This document shows positions 54,211 through 61,842 of a stretch of DNA of 64,000 nt, one piece after another. The translations under genes were made by a program, and so were the position numbers. The stretch covers positions 248,001 through 312,000 of the forward strand of contig UCNE01000013.1 in the NCBI GenBank assembly GCA_900473685.1, in the 5' to 3' direction. Numbering within the stretch: the first letter of the stretch is position 1; each line of letters starts with the position of its first letter. The DNA is from Hyphomicrobiales bacterium. Lineage in GTDB: Bacteria; Pseudomonadota; Alphaproteobacteria; Rhizobiales; Rhizobiaceae. The notes beneath the pieces were generated by a model, which did not search any database, was not told the origin of the DNA, and saw nothing but the letters and a program-made list of their open reading frames with translations.

Positions 54211-55209
54211 ATGAAGAAGCTCCTCGCTTCCACCATCATCGCTACCGGCATTTATGCGCTGGCAGGTTCCGCTCAAGCCGCCGAATGCGGTGAAGTCAGC
54301 ATTGCCGAAATGAACTGGGCATCGGCCGGTGTGGCCGCCTGGGTCGACAAGTACATCCTCGAAAACGGTTACGGCTGCACGGTGACGCTGGTTACCGGCG
54401 ACACCATGCCGACCTTCACTTCCATGAACGAGAAGGCCCAGCCGGACATGGCGCCGGAATTGTGGGTCAATGCCGTGCGCACGCCGCTGGATGCCGCCAT
54501 CAAGGAAGGCCGCCTGATCGAGGCAGCCCCGCTCTTGAGCGAAGGCGGCGTCGAAGGCTGGTGGATTCCAAAATTCCTCGCCGACGCACACCCGGATATC
54601 AAGACCGTTCAGGACGCGCTGAAGCATCCGGAACTGTTCCCGGCTCCGGAAGATCCCTCAAAGGCTGCCATCATCAACTGCCCGTCGGGCTGGAATTGCC
54701 AGGTTTCAACGGCCAATCTCTACAAGGCACTGGGCGCCGAGAAGCTGGGCTTCGAATTGGTCGACACGGGCTCGGCCGCCGGCCTTGACGGCTCGATCTC
54801 CAACGCCTTTGAAAAGAAGTCGGGCTGGCTCGGCTACTATTGGGCTCCGACGGCCATTCTCGGCAAGTATCAAATGACGCGGCTGAGCTTCGGCGTCGAG
54901 CACAACAAGGCTGACTGGGACGCCTGCACGGCGGTTCCGGATTGCCCGGATCCTAAGGTCAACTCCTATCCGACCTCGGACGTCTACACCGTCGTCACCA
55001 AGGCGTTTTCCGAAAAGGCCGGCGTCGCCATGGACTACGTCAAGACCCGCAAGTGGGATAACGGCACCGTCAACCAGGTTCTCGCCTGGATGACCGATAA
55101 CCAGGGCACCAACGAAGATGCCGCCAAGCACTTCCTGGAAACCTATCCGGACATGTGGACCAAGTGGGTCGCACCGGACGTCGCCGAAAAGGTCAAGGCG
55201 GCCCTCTAA
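54211..55209 (+). CDS. Glycine betaine/proline-type ABC transporter binding protein
   Basis: A 332-residue periplasmic receptor of the OpuAC/ProX fold, with signal MKKLLASTIIATGIYALAGSAQA. The mature protein contains aromatic residues expected to box a quaternary amine: EMNWASAGVAAWVDKY, ELWVNAVRTPLD, EGWWIPKFLAD and GYYWAPTAILGKY. Ligands in this family are betaines, choline or histidine/proline betaine. The partners at 55515 and 56416 complete the importer, and betaine-homocysteine methyltransferase nearby favours glycine betaine. ChoX of S. meliloti looks different at the N-terminus, so I do not use that name. Confidence 0.88.
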   Translation: MKKLLASTIIATGIYALAGSAQAAECGEVSIAEMNWASAGVAAWVDKYILENGYGCTVTLVTGDTMPTFTSMNEKAQPDMAPELWVNAVRTPLDAAIKEGRLIEAAPLLSEGGVEGWWIPKFLADAHPDIKTVQDALKHPELFPAPEDPSKAAIINCPSGWNCQVSTANLYKALGAEKLGFELVDTGSAAGLDGSISNAFEKKSGWLGYYWAPTAILGKYQMTRLSFGVEHNKADWDACTAVPDCPDPKVNSYPTSDVYTVVTKAFSEKAGVAMDYVKTRKWDNGTVNQVLAWMTDNQGTNEDAAKHFLETYPDMWTKWVAPDVAEKVKAAL

Positions 55210-55514
55210 GGGCTTGTCCTTCGGCAGCGGAGCAAATTTCGCTGCCGGCTTTCGGTCACCACCCCGGCACGCCGAATGGCGACGGCAAACAGCAAATTCC
55301 GATACCGGCGACATGAAATGCCGCCGGTATTTCCATCAGATGCGGATGTGAAAACGAAAATCGTCGCAAACGGCATAGTCGCTTGGGGTGAAAAGCTGTC
55401 ACATGCACGACATGCCGGGGTTCGGAAAGAAACCACCCAAGTCTGCGCGCGGCCTGAAACAGGCATCGTCGACGCGGCCGGCACTATAAAACTTCCGGCA
55501 AAAAGGGGAACGAC
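55210..55514 (+). other. Spacer between binding-protein and permease genes
   Basis: This 305-base gap within the transporter operon shows no gene or clear hairpin. AAAAGGGGAACGAC before the permease ATG is its ribosome-binding site. Confidence 0.35.
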
Positions 55515-56423
55515 ATGGCAATATGCAGTTACTTGCCAGATCTGCTTTGTAAATTTCCGGCGATCGATGAGACGACGATCCGAATGGCTCGAAAAAGCGT
55601 CGATGACGGCTTCAAGGCCCTCGTCCGCGAATATGTCAATATCATCGACGCTCTCGTCCAGCCACTTCAGTGGTTTCTGAACTATCTCGAAAGGCTGTTC
55701 GTCAACTCGCCGTGGATCATCATCCTGGCCTTGATGGTCGCGGTCGTCTATTATGGCAGCCGCGATATTCGCATCACCATCGGCACGATCGTCTCCATGC
55801 TGCTGATCGGCCTCGTCGGTCTCTGGAACGACACGATGGTGACGCTGGCCATGGTCACCGTCTGTACGTTCATCGCCATCATCGTCGGCCTTCCGATCGG
55901 CATCCTGATGGCCCGCTCGGAGCGCGCCCAGTCGATCATCAATCCGATCCTCGACGTGATGCAGACGATGCCGAGCTTCGTCTACCTGATCCCTGTCGTC
56001 ATGATCTTCGGCATCGGCAAAGTTCCCGGCCTGATCGCCGTTGTCATCTATGCCGTGCCGCCAATGATCCGCCTGACCAATCTGGGGATACGGTTGGTCG
56101 ACAAGGAAGTGCTGGAAGCAGCCGACGCGTTTGGCTCTTCGCCGTGGCAACGGTTGAAAAACGTCCAGATGCCGCTGGCTCTGCCGACGATCATGGCCGG
56201 TATCAACCAGACCATCATGATGTCTCTCGCCATGGTCGTGGTTGCATCGATGGTCGGCGTCGGCGGTCTTGGCCGCAACGTGTTGCAGGCGATCAACAAC
56301 CAGTTCTTCACCGTCGGCTTCTTCAATGGTTTCGCGCTCGTGGCGATCGCCATCATTTTTGACCGCACCAGCCAGGCCTATGGCAAGCGACTGCAAAAGC
56401 ACTCGGAGGTGATCCATGGCTAG
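55515..56423 (+). CDS. Betaine ABC transporter permease, ProW/OpuAB type
   Basis: A 302-residue inner-membrane permease. A soluble N-terminal stretch of about 70 residues is followed by six helices. The EAA loop is EVLEAADAFGSSPWQRLKNVQMPLALPTIMAG, and the IMMSLAMVVVASMVGVGGLG stretch is typical of glycine-betaine permeases. It overlaps the ATPase gene by eight bases. A dimer of this protein with two ATPases forms the importer. Confidence 0.9.
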   Translation: MAICSYLPDLLCKFPAIDETTIRMARKSVDDGFKALVREYVNIIDALVQPLQWFLNYLERLFVNSPWIIILALMVAVVYYGSRDIRITIGTIVSMLLIGLVGLWNDTMVTLAMVTVCTFIAIIVGLPIGILMARSERAQSIINPILDVMQTMPSFVYLIPVVMIFGIGKVPGLIAVVIYAVPPMIRLTNLGIRLVDKEVLEAADAFGSSPWQRLKNVQMPLALPTIMAGINQTIMMSLAMVVVASMVGVGGLGRNVLQAINNQFFTVGFFNGFALVAIAIIFDRTSQAYGKRLQKHSEVIHG

Positions 56424-57459
56424 TCACGCAATCGAGGTCAAGAACCTCTACAAGATCTTCGGACCCCGTGGCCGCGACTTCGTCGATCAGGTCAAGGCCG
56501 GGCTCGGCAAGACCGAACTCAACGAGAAACACGGCCATGTTCTCGGCCTGCAGGACATCAACATCTCCATGCCCGCCGGCGGCGTCATGGTGGTCATGGG
56601 CCTGTCTGGTTCCGGTAAATCGACACTGATCCGTCATATCAACCGCCTGATCGACCCGACCGCCGGCGAAGTGCTCTATGATGGTGTCGATGTCTGCAAG
56701 ATGAGCGAAAACGATCTTCGGGAATTTCGCCGCCACAAGACGGCAATGGTGTTCCAGAAGTTTGCGCTGCTTCCGCATCGCACGATCATCGAAAACACCG
56801 TCTATGGTCTCGAAATCCAGGGTGTGCCCGAGGCGGAAAGCCGCAAGCGGGCGCAGGGCTGGATCGAACGCGTTGGCCTCAAGGGCTTCGAAAACCACTA
56901 TCCCAACCAGCTTTCGGGCGGCATGCAACAGCGTGTCGGCCTTGCCCGGGCGCTGACCAACGATGCCGATATCCTGTTGATGGACGAAGCCTATTCAGCG
57001 CTCGATCCGCTGATCCGCGTCGACATGCAGACGGTTCTGCTCGACCTGCAGAAGGAGCTGAAGAAAACCGTGGTATTCATCACCCACGATCTCGACGAAG
57101 CGCTCAGGCTCGGCGACAAGATCGCCATCCTGCGCGACGGCAAGGTGATCCAGCAAGGCACCGGCCAGGAGATCGTGCTGAAGCCGGCCGACGAATACAT
57201 CACCGCCTTCGTCAAGGAGGTGAACCGCGGCCGCGTCATCAATGTCGAAACGATCATGAAGCCACTCTCGGGCAATGCCGAAGGGATGCCCATCACGATC
57301 GGAACCGTCCTCGAGAGTGCGGCCCGGATGATGACCGTCGCCAGCCTGAATGTTGCGCATGTCGTCGATGCCAATGGCAAGCCGGTCGGCTCGCTCGATC
57401 TCGGCACGATCATTTCCGCCATGGTGACGCCGATCGGCCATCAGCTGCAAGCAGCCTGA
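56416..57459 (+). CDS. Betaine ABC transporter ATP-binding protein, ProV/OpuAA type
   Basis: A 347-residue ATPase. Walker A is MGLSGSGKSTLIRHINRL (near residues 61-78), the Q-loop MVFQKFALLPHRTIIEN, the signature LSGGMQQRVGLARAL and Walker B ILLMDEAYSALDPLIR. The insertion before Walker A (GLGKTELNEKHGHVLGLQDINI) is characteristic of betaine transporters. Only a partial regulatory region (about 280-340) replaces the paired CBS domains of ProV. It ends the operon; a terminator follows. Confidence 0.92.
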   Translation: MASHAIEVKNLYKIFGPRGRDFVDQVKAGLGKTELNEKHGHVLGLQDINISMPAGGVMVVMGLSGSGKSTLIRHINRLIDPTAGEVLYDGVDVCKMSENDLREFRRHKTAMVFQKFALLPHRTIIENTVYGLEIQGVPEAESRKRAQGWIERVGLKGFENHYPNQLSGGMQQRVGLARALTNDADILLMDEAYSALDPLIRVDMQTVLLDLQKELKKTVVFITHDLDEALRLGDKIAILRDGKVIQQGTGQEIVLKPADEYITAFVKEVNRGRVINVETIMKPLSGNAEGMPITIGTVLESAARMMTVASLNVAHVVDANGKPVGSLDLGTIISAMVTPIGHQLQAA

Positions 57460-57476
57460 AGAAGGCTTTTATCAGG

Positions 57477-57508
57477 GGGACAGGCCGGACAATCCGGCCT
57501 GTCCCTAA
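57477..57508 (+). terminator. Terminator of the betaine transporter operon
   Basis: GGGACAGGCCGG and CCGGCCTGTCCC form a 12-base stem with a 5-base loop, 17 bases after the ATPase stop; TAACTCTT follows. Confidence 0.7.
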
Positions 57509-57632
57509 CTCTTGCTGGATCCACAAATTGGATTGGTGGCGGCATCAGCAGCCCCCGGCGAAATGATCTTTACGCCGATTTAACCATGAGAGGGCACTGT
57601 GCGGTGAAGCCGCCAAACCCGTTTTCAGGCTG

Positions 57633-59039
57633 ATGTCACGCGGCTGGACGCTGCAGGACATGGACGGGGCGACGGCCGCTGCAATCTTTACCGTCAGTCA
57701 CGGACACTCCGCCTTGCGCAACGCAGACGCCAGAATAGCCATACCGCAAGCGGCGCCCGAAGGGGCCGCGGTGGTGATGCGGGCCGCAACGACGCTGCTG
57801 TCGGGCTTTGGCCTGTTCGTCATGATTTTCACCCTCAATCCCTTCATGGGCGATGTTGTCTCCGAGGGAGACCCTGGAAGCACGGCCAATGTCGTCAACC
57901 AGATCGGCTATCTCGGGTTGGGCGGGCTGTTCATCTTCTCCATGCTGGCCTCCGTCGCGCCACGCACGTTGCTGAAGCTGATCTCGCCCAGCTGGCTGAT
58001 CATCTTTGCCATCGCCTATTTCTCCTGCATGCAGTCCTATGATCCCGCCGCTTCGGCGCGCGGCGTGACGCTCAGCCTCGTCGCCATGCTCATGGTCGCC
58101 GGCGTTTTGGTCCTGCCGCGCAGCGAGAAGGACTTTGTCGAGGCCTGCGCCAATGCGGTATTGCTGCTGCTCGTCATCAACTACGCCGCCCTCGTGCTCT
58201 TGCCCGAAAGGGCAATCCACCAGGCGTCCGCATTGGAATCGTGGCATGCTGGTTATTGGCGCGGCCATCTCTCGCACAAGAACGTAGCGGCCCCGGTGTT
58301 TTCCGTGCTTGCCATGTTCGGCATCTACAGCATCCGGTCAGGTGCCCGCATGCGCGGTTGGGCCATCACGCTGCTTGCGGTCATCTTCGTTCTTCACACC
58401 GGCTCGAAGACAACCATCGGGTTCCTGCCGATGGCGATCGGCATCGTGCTGTGCGGCGCCGCCATCCGCAGTTCGGGCGCAATCGTCATCGCACACCTGT
58501 GTCTCGCCGTCCTTGTCACCTGCCTCACCGTCGGGACGATCTATTCACCCAGCCTGCTGGCGATGACCGCAGCCGTGCTGGATGATCCGACATTCACCGG
58601 CCGTGATGCGATCTGGCAGTTTGCATCGGACAGCATCGCCGCGCATCCCTGGTTTGGCCATGGCTATGCCAGCTTCTGGCAATCGCCGGTCATTCGCGGC
58701 ATGGAAGCCAATTTCGAAGCGGACTGGGACGTGCGCGGCATCGTGTCGGCGCACAATACCTATCTCGACGCATTGCTGACGTTCGGCATTCCCGGCGGGG
58801 CGGTGATCATCCTTCTTCTCTTCGTCAAGCCCTTGATCGATTATATGCGCGCAGAACGACGGACCGGCAGCCGGAACTTCGCCGAATTCTGCATGATGGT
58901 CGTCATCTTCATGACCTATAACGGCATGCTGGAATCCTTCATCCTCAATCGCGCCGACCCGATGTGGATGCTGCTGGCACTGGCCGTTTTCGGGCTGAAC
59001 ATGGCGGCGCGCTGCAACCTGCGCCACGATACGGATTGA
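57633..59039 (+). CDS. O-antigen ligase / ExoQ-like polysaccharide polymerase-type membrane protein
   Basis: A 468-residue protein with about 10-12 helices. A large periplasmic loop (roughly residues 310-380) contains FTGRDAIWQFASDSIAAHPWFGHGYASFWQS and VSAHNTYLDALLTFGIPG. Those motifs (GRxxxW..., HNxYLxxL..G) mark the Wzy_C/WaaL family, which includes ExoQ of rhizobial succinoglycan polymerisation. The first 45 residues are hydrophilic and a later start such as the ATG at 57660 is possible. It stands between two betaine-related loci with its own spacing and is probably an independent gene. Confidence 0.83.
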   Translation: MSRGWTLQDMDGATAAAIFTVSHGHSALRNADARIAIPQAAPEGAAVVMRAATTLLSGFGLFVMIFTLNPFMGDVVSEGDPGSTANVVNQIGYLGLGGLFIFSMLASVAPRTLLKLISPSWLIIFAIAYFSCMQSYDPAASARGVTLSLVAMLMVAGVLVLPRSEKDFVEACANAVLLLLVINYAALVLLPERAIHQASALESWHAGYWRGHLSHKNVAAPVFSVLAMFGIYSIRSGARMRGWAITLLAVIFVLHTGSKTTIGFLPMAIGIVLCGAAIRSSGAIVIAHLCLAVLVTCLTVGTIYSPSLLAMTAAVLDDPTFTGRDAIWQFASDSIAAHPWFGHGYASFWQSPVIRGMEANFEADWDVRGIVSAHNTYLDALLTFGIPGGAVIILLLFVKPLIDYMRAERRTGSRNFAEFCMMVVIFMTYNGMLESFILNRADPMWMLLALAVFGLNMAARCNLRHDTD

Positions 59040-59063
59040 GATCATCGGCGGCTGCGCGCTTGC

Positions 59064-59091
59064 AATCATATAAGGATATCTTTATATGATT
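59064..59091. promoter_or_regulatory. 28-base palindrome before bmt, probable SahR-type operator
   Basis: AATCATATAA(G/A)GATATC centres a nearly perfect 28-base palindrome: left half AATCATATAAGGAT, right half ATCTTTATATGATT. It mismatches at only one symmetric pair and lies 28 bases before the bmt ATG. AT-rich sites of this shape precede methionine-cycle genes (metH, metK, ahcY, bmt) regulated by the ArsR-type repressor SahR in alphaproteobacteria. Confidence 0.6.
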
Positions 59092-59119
59092 GGGAAACCC
59101 GATCAGATCAGGATTCCCC

Positions 59120-60139
59120 ATGACCGTGCACGCCAATCCGCTTTCCGAACTGCTCGCCGAAAAGGGCGTTCTTCTCGCCGATGGTGCGACCGGCACCTCG
59201 TTGTTTGCGATGGGGCTTGAAGCAGGCGAAGCACCGGAACTATGGAACGAAGCCAAGCCGGAAAACATCACCAAGCTGCATCAGGATTTCGTCGATGCCG
59301 GCGCCGATATCATCCTGACCAACTCGTTCGGCGGCACGCGGCATCGCCTGAAACTGCATCAGGCGCAGGATCGTGTACACGACCTCAACAAGCGCGCCGC
59401 TGAAATCGCCCGCGCCGTTGCCGACAAGGCACCGCGCAAGGTGATCACGGCCGGCTCTGTCGGCCCGACCGGCGAACTGCTGATCCCGCTCGGCGCCATG
59501 AGCTACGAGGATGCCGTCGAGGCATTCGTCGAGCAGATCGAGGGCCTGAAGGCCGGCGGCGCCGAAGTCGCCTGGATCGAAACAATGTCGGCCCCTGACG
59601 AAATCAGGGCAGCTGCCGAAGCCGCCGTCAAGGTCGGGCTTCCCTACGTCTACACCGGATCGTTCGACACGGCCGGCAAGACGATGATGGGCCTGCACCC
59701 GAAGGACATGTTCGCAGTCGCACAGGACATCGGTGAAGGCCCGGTCGCAACCGGTGCCAATTGCGGCGTCGGCGCCTCCGATATCCTGTCCTCGCTGCTC
59801 GACATGACCGACGCCAATCCGGCCGCCAACATCATCGTCAAGGGCAATTGCGGCATTCCGGAATTCCGCGGTTCGGAAATCTTCTATTCCGGCACGCCGC
59901 CGCTGATGGCCGATTATGCCCGCCTTGCCCGCGATGCGGGAGCCAAGATCATCGGCGGTTGCTGCGGTACATCCTGCGAGCATCTGGCCGCAATGCGCGT
60001 TGCACTCGACACCTATGTGCCAAGTGAACGGCCGACGGTCGAAACCATCGTCGAGCGCATTGGCCCGATGCGCAACAAGACCGCCAACGAAGGCCCCTCC
60101 GCCCCGGCACGCGAGCGCGGCAGCCGCCGCCGCGGCTGA
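59120..60139 (+). CDS. bmt: Betaine-homocysteine S-methyltransferase
   Basis: A 339-residue zinc-dependent (beta/alpha)8 barrel that transfers a methyl group from glycine betaine to homocysteine, giving methionine and dimethylglycine. The N-terminal block is LLADGATGTSLFAMGLEAGEAPELWNE. The zinc cysteines are in GANCGVGASD and IIGGCCGTSCEHLAAM. GGIPEFRG-type elements (GNCGIPEFRG) agree with the family. The ATG at 59120 has CAGGA upstream; ten codons further upstream are open but cross the operator. Together with the betaine importer it forms a betaine-use module. Confidence 0.92.
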   Translation: MTVHANPLSELLAEKGVLLADGATGTSLFAMGLEAGEAPELWNEAKPENITKLHQDFVDAGADIILTNSFGGTRHRLKLHQAQDRVHDLNKRAAEIARAVADKAPRKVITAGSVGPTGELLIPLGAMSYEDAVEAFVEQIEGLKAGGAEVAWIETMSAPDEIRAAAEAAVKVGLPYVYTGSFDTAGKTMMGLHPKDMFAVAQDIGEGPVATGANCGVGASDILSSLLDMTDANPAANIIVKGNCGIPEFRGSEIFYSGTPPLMADYARLARDAGAKIIGGCCGTSCEHLAAMRVALDTYVPSERPTVETIVERIGPMRNKTANEGPSAPARERGSRRRG

Positions 60140-60162
60140 GCAGACCAGCTTCACCAATTGAG

Positions 60163-60200
60163 AGGGCCTGACAATCGGAGGATTGTCCGGCCCTTGCCGT
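60163..60200. terminator. Terminator between bmt and the convergent glycosyltransferase gene
   Basis: AGGGCCTGACAATC and GATTGTCCGGCCCT form a 14-base stem with one mismatch and a GGAG loop (60163-60194). The run of Ts is short (TT) but the stem is strong. Confidence 0.65.
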
Positions 60201-60217
60201 TTCTGGCTCTGCCCAAT

Positions 60218-61237
60218 TCAGGCTGTGGCACCGGCCTGGAAAAACCGGATGTAGCCGTCCTTCAGCCCGGGCTTGATACAGTCGGTCATCAAAAGTGCCA
60301 GATGGAAGATCGAATCGATGTCCCGCTCCTGTTCGATCAGCTCAGCGAGATAGACCACCACCTCGTCATAATCTGCGGCATTGGTCCGCACGCTCTGCAA
60401 AAACTCCGCCATGGCGAGGCGGCCGTTCATCAACAGAACGTTGCCGCGTTCCTCTGGTGACAATTGCAGCGAAGGGCGAAGCGTGAAAACGTGCACGTCC
60501 AAGAAACGCAAAAGAGCGGCGTATTTTTCGCTGTCCGCCGGAAGCCCTGCTTTCAGATAGAGATTGCTGGAAGCAGCTGCGATGCCTTCCCCGGTCGCCC
60601 AGATGCCGAGGTCGTAGCGGTAGATCAGCGACGGATCGTGGATCATTCTGCCGGCAGTGATCAACGCAAAAGTCAGGCTCCAATCGCAATAACCGCCTTT
60701 GGTCGGGTGCGTTTGGGTGAAGAACCGAAACAGCGATGGAAACACGCTGGTGCGATAGATGCTGTAGAACATGCTGTTATTGCCCATCACCTTGCGGCTG
60801 AACTCCTGCAGCCGCTCAGCCGGCGATGGCGCATCGATCGTGTAGGTTTCCGTCTGGCAGACCCCGTTCTCTGCCGTCCAGATCTGCGTGTGCGGACGGA
60901 CGCCGGCAATGTCATCGGGCAGTAACGAAAGATCGACGGGTGTGTTGCCTTCGTTGAAATGGATTTGGTCGTCGTCGCCCATCGGCAGCAGGAACGGCGT
61001 ATCCGCCAGTGACAGGGCTTCCAGCCAGTTTCCGGACGCATCCTCGCTCGGCGAATAATGGTAAAGCAGACTGGCCGAACGGTTTTGAAGAGCCGAGCGT
61101 TTTTCGGGATCGCGGGAATTGTCGGACACGATCAGCCGCGCACCGGTTTTCTCCGCATAGACAAGCGCGCTCTCGATCGCATCGCGCGACGTCGTCCACG
61201 GCCGGTTGCTGGGCATGCAGATCGAAAGCTGGGCCAT
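60218..61237 (-). CDS. Glycosyltransferase family 2-like protein
   Basis: A 339-residue cytoplasmic protein. It begins MAQLSICMPSNRPWTTSRDAIESALVYAEKTGARLIVSDNSRDPEKR, typical of the GT-A nucleotide-sugar fold, with the metal-binding DxD motif in LPMGDDDQIHFN. The acceptor side (residues 150-339) is not distinctive. I chose the ATG at 61237; a start at 61282 adds 15 residues. It probably adds a sugar to a surface polymer. It is divergent from the small gene at 61433. Confidence 0.78.
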   Translation of the reverse strand: MAQLSICMPSNRPWTTSRDAIESALVYAEKTGARLIVSDNSRDPEKRSALQNRSASLLYHYSPSEDASGNWLEALSLADTPFLLPMGDDDQIHFNEGNTPVDLSLLPDDIAGVRPHTQIWTAENGVCQTETYTIDAPSPAERLQEFSRKVMGNNSMFYSIYRTSVFPSLFRFFTQTHPTKGGYCDWSLTFALITAGRMIHDPSLIYRYDLGIWATGEGIAAASSNLYLKAGLPADSEKYAALLRFLDVHVFTLRPSLQLSPEERGNVLLMNGRLAMAEFLQSVRTNAADYDEVVVYLAELIEQERDIDSIFHLALLMTDCIKPGLKDGYIRFFQAGATA

Positions 61238-61432
61238 TCGGGTTACCGTTCGAAAAATATCCGGACGCCCGGTCAGCGGCATCAGCCACCCGTGGCATCG
61301 ACTGTCTGTTCTTTAGCACCGGCAAGGCTGCGCCAGCCTTGCCGCCGCATGCGGCTGAATCCAGTTTTGCCCAAGTCTCGGCCGGTAGTGCTCTGCCCAA
61401 TTGACCCGTCGCAAAATGAAGAAAGCCCAGAG

Positions 61433-61780
61433 ATGAACGGTACATCTGCCCCGTTTCCCGCCCGTGATTCCGTTGCCGAAAAGCTGGCAGCACTCGGGGA
61501 AAGTGAGCAAGCCACCCTGCGGCTGTTGATGGAAAATGCCGCGCAGGATGAGAATCTGATTGAGGGCCTGTACCGCCAGCTCGACCTTGCTTCGACTGCA
61601 AAACTGCTGAATTCACTCAGGCTTGAAAGGCTTGGTGAATGGCTGGGCTCGAATGCCCCTGCCCGGCTGCAGATCCGCCTGATGGAAGCGGCCAGATCCA
61701 GCCAGCACGCCGCCTATCAGGCATTTCGAACCGGCCTCGTCCGTTCGGGGGGACTGGAAAAGGCCTACCCGAAGGCCTGA
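61433..61780 (+). CDS. Hypothetical helical protein
   Basis: A 115-residue protein I do not recognise. It is predicted largely alpha-helical: SVAEKLAALGESEQATLRLLMENAAQDENLIEGLYRQLDLASTAKLLNSL, with leucines every three to four residues, then a basic C-terminal part. There is no signal peptide or Cys. The start ATG has only a weak purine-rich site (AAAGCCCAGAG); the frame continues upstream to 61058 across the divergent gene but without coding character. A terminator follows, so a single-gene unit is likely. Confidence 0.55.
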   Translation: MNGTSAPFPARDSVAEKLAALGESEQATLRLLMENAAQDENLIEGLYRQLDLASTAKLLNSLRLERLGEWLGSNAPARLQIRLMEAARSSQHAAYQAFRTGLVRSGGLEKAYPKA

Positions 61781-61789
61781 AAATCGATC

Positions 61790-61822
61790 GGCGCCCTCCG
61801 TTTTACCGGAAGGCGCCTTGGC
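61790..61822. terminator. Terminator after the hypothetical gene
   Basis: GGCGCC(CTCCG) and CCGGAAGGCGCC form an imperfect stem (61790-61817) between two convergent genes. Confidence 0.5.
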
Positions 61823-61842
61823 CATATGTCAGCCCGGATATG

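Noticed and set aside
54211..57459. Naming the betaine transporter ChoXWV or HutXWV
   Set aside because: The receptor resembles the fold but not the N-terminal and ligand residues I remember for ChoX, and no choline or histidine catabolic gene is adjacent; only the family is given.
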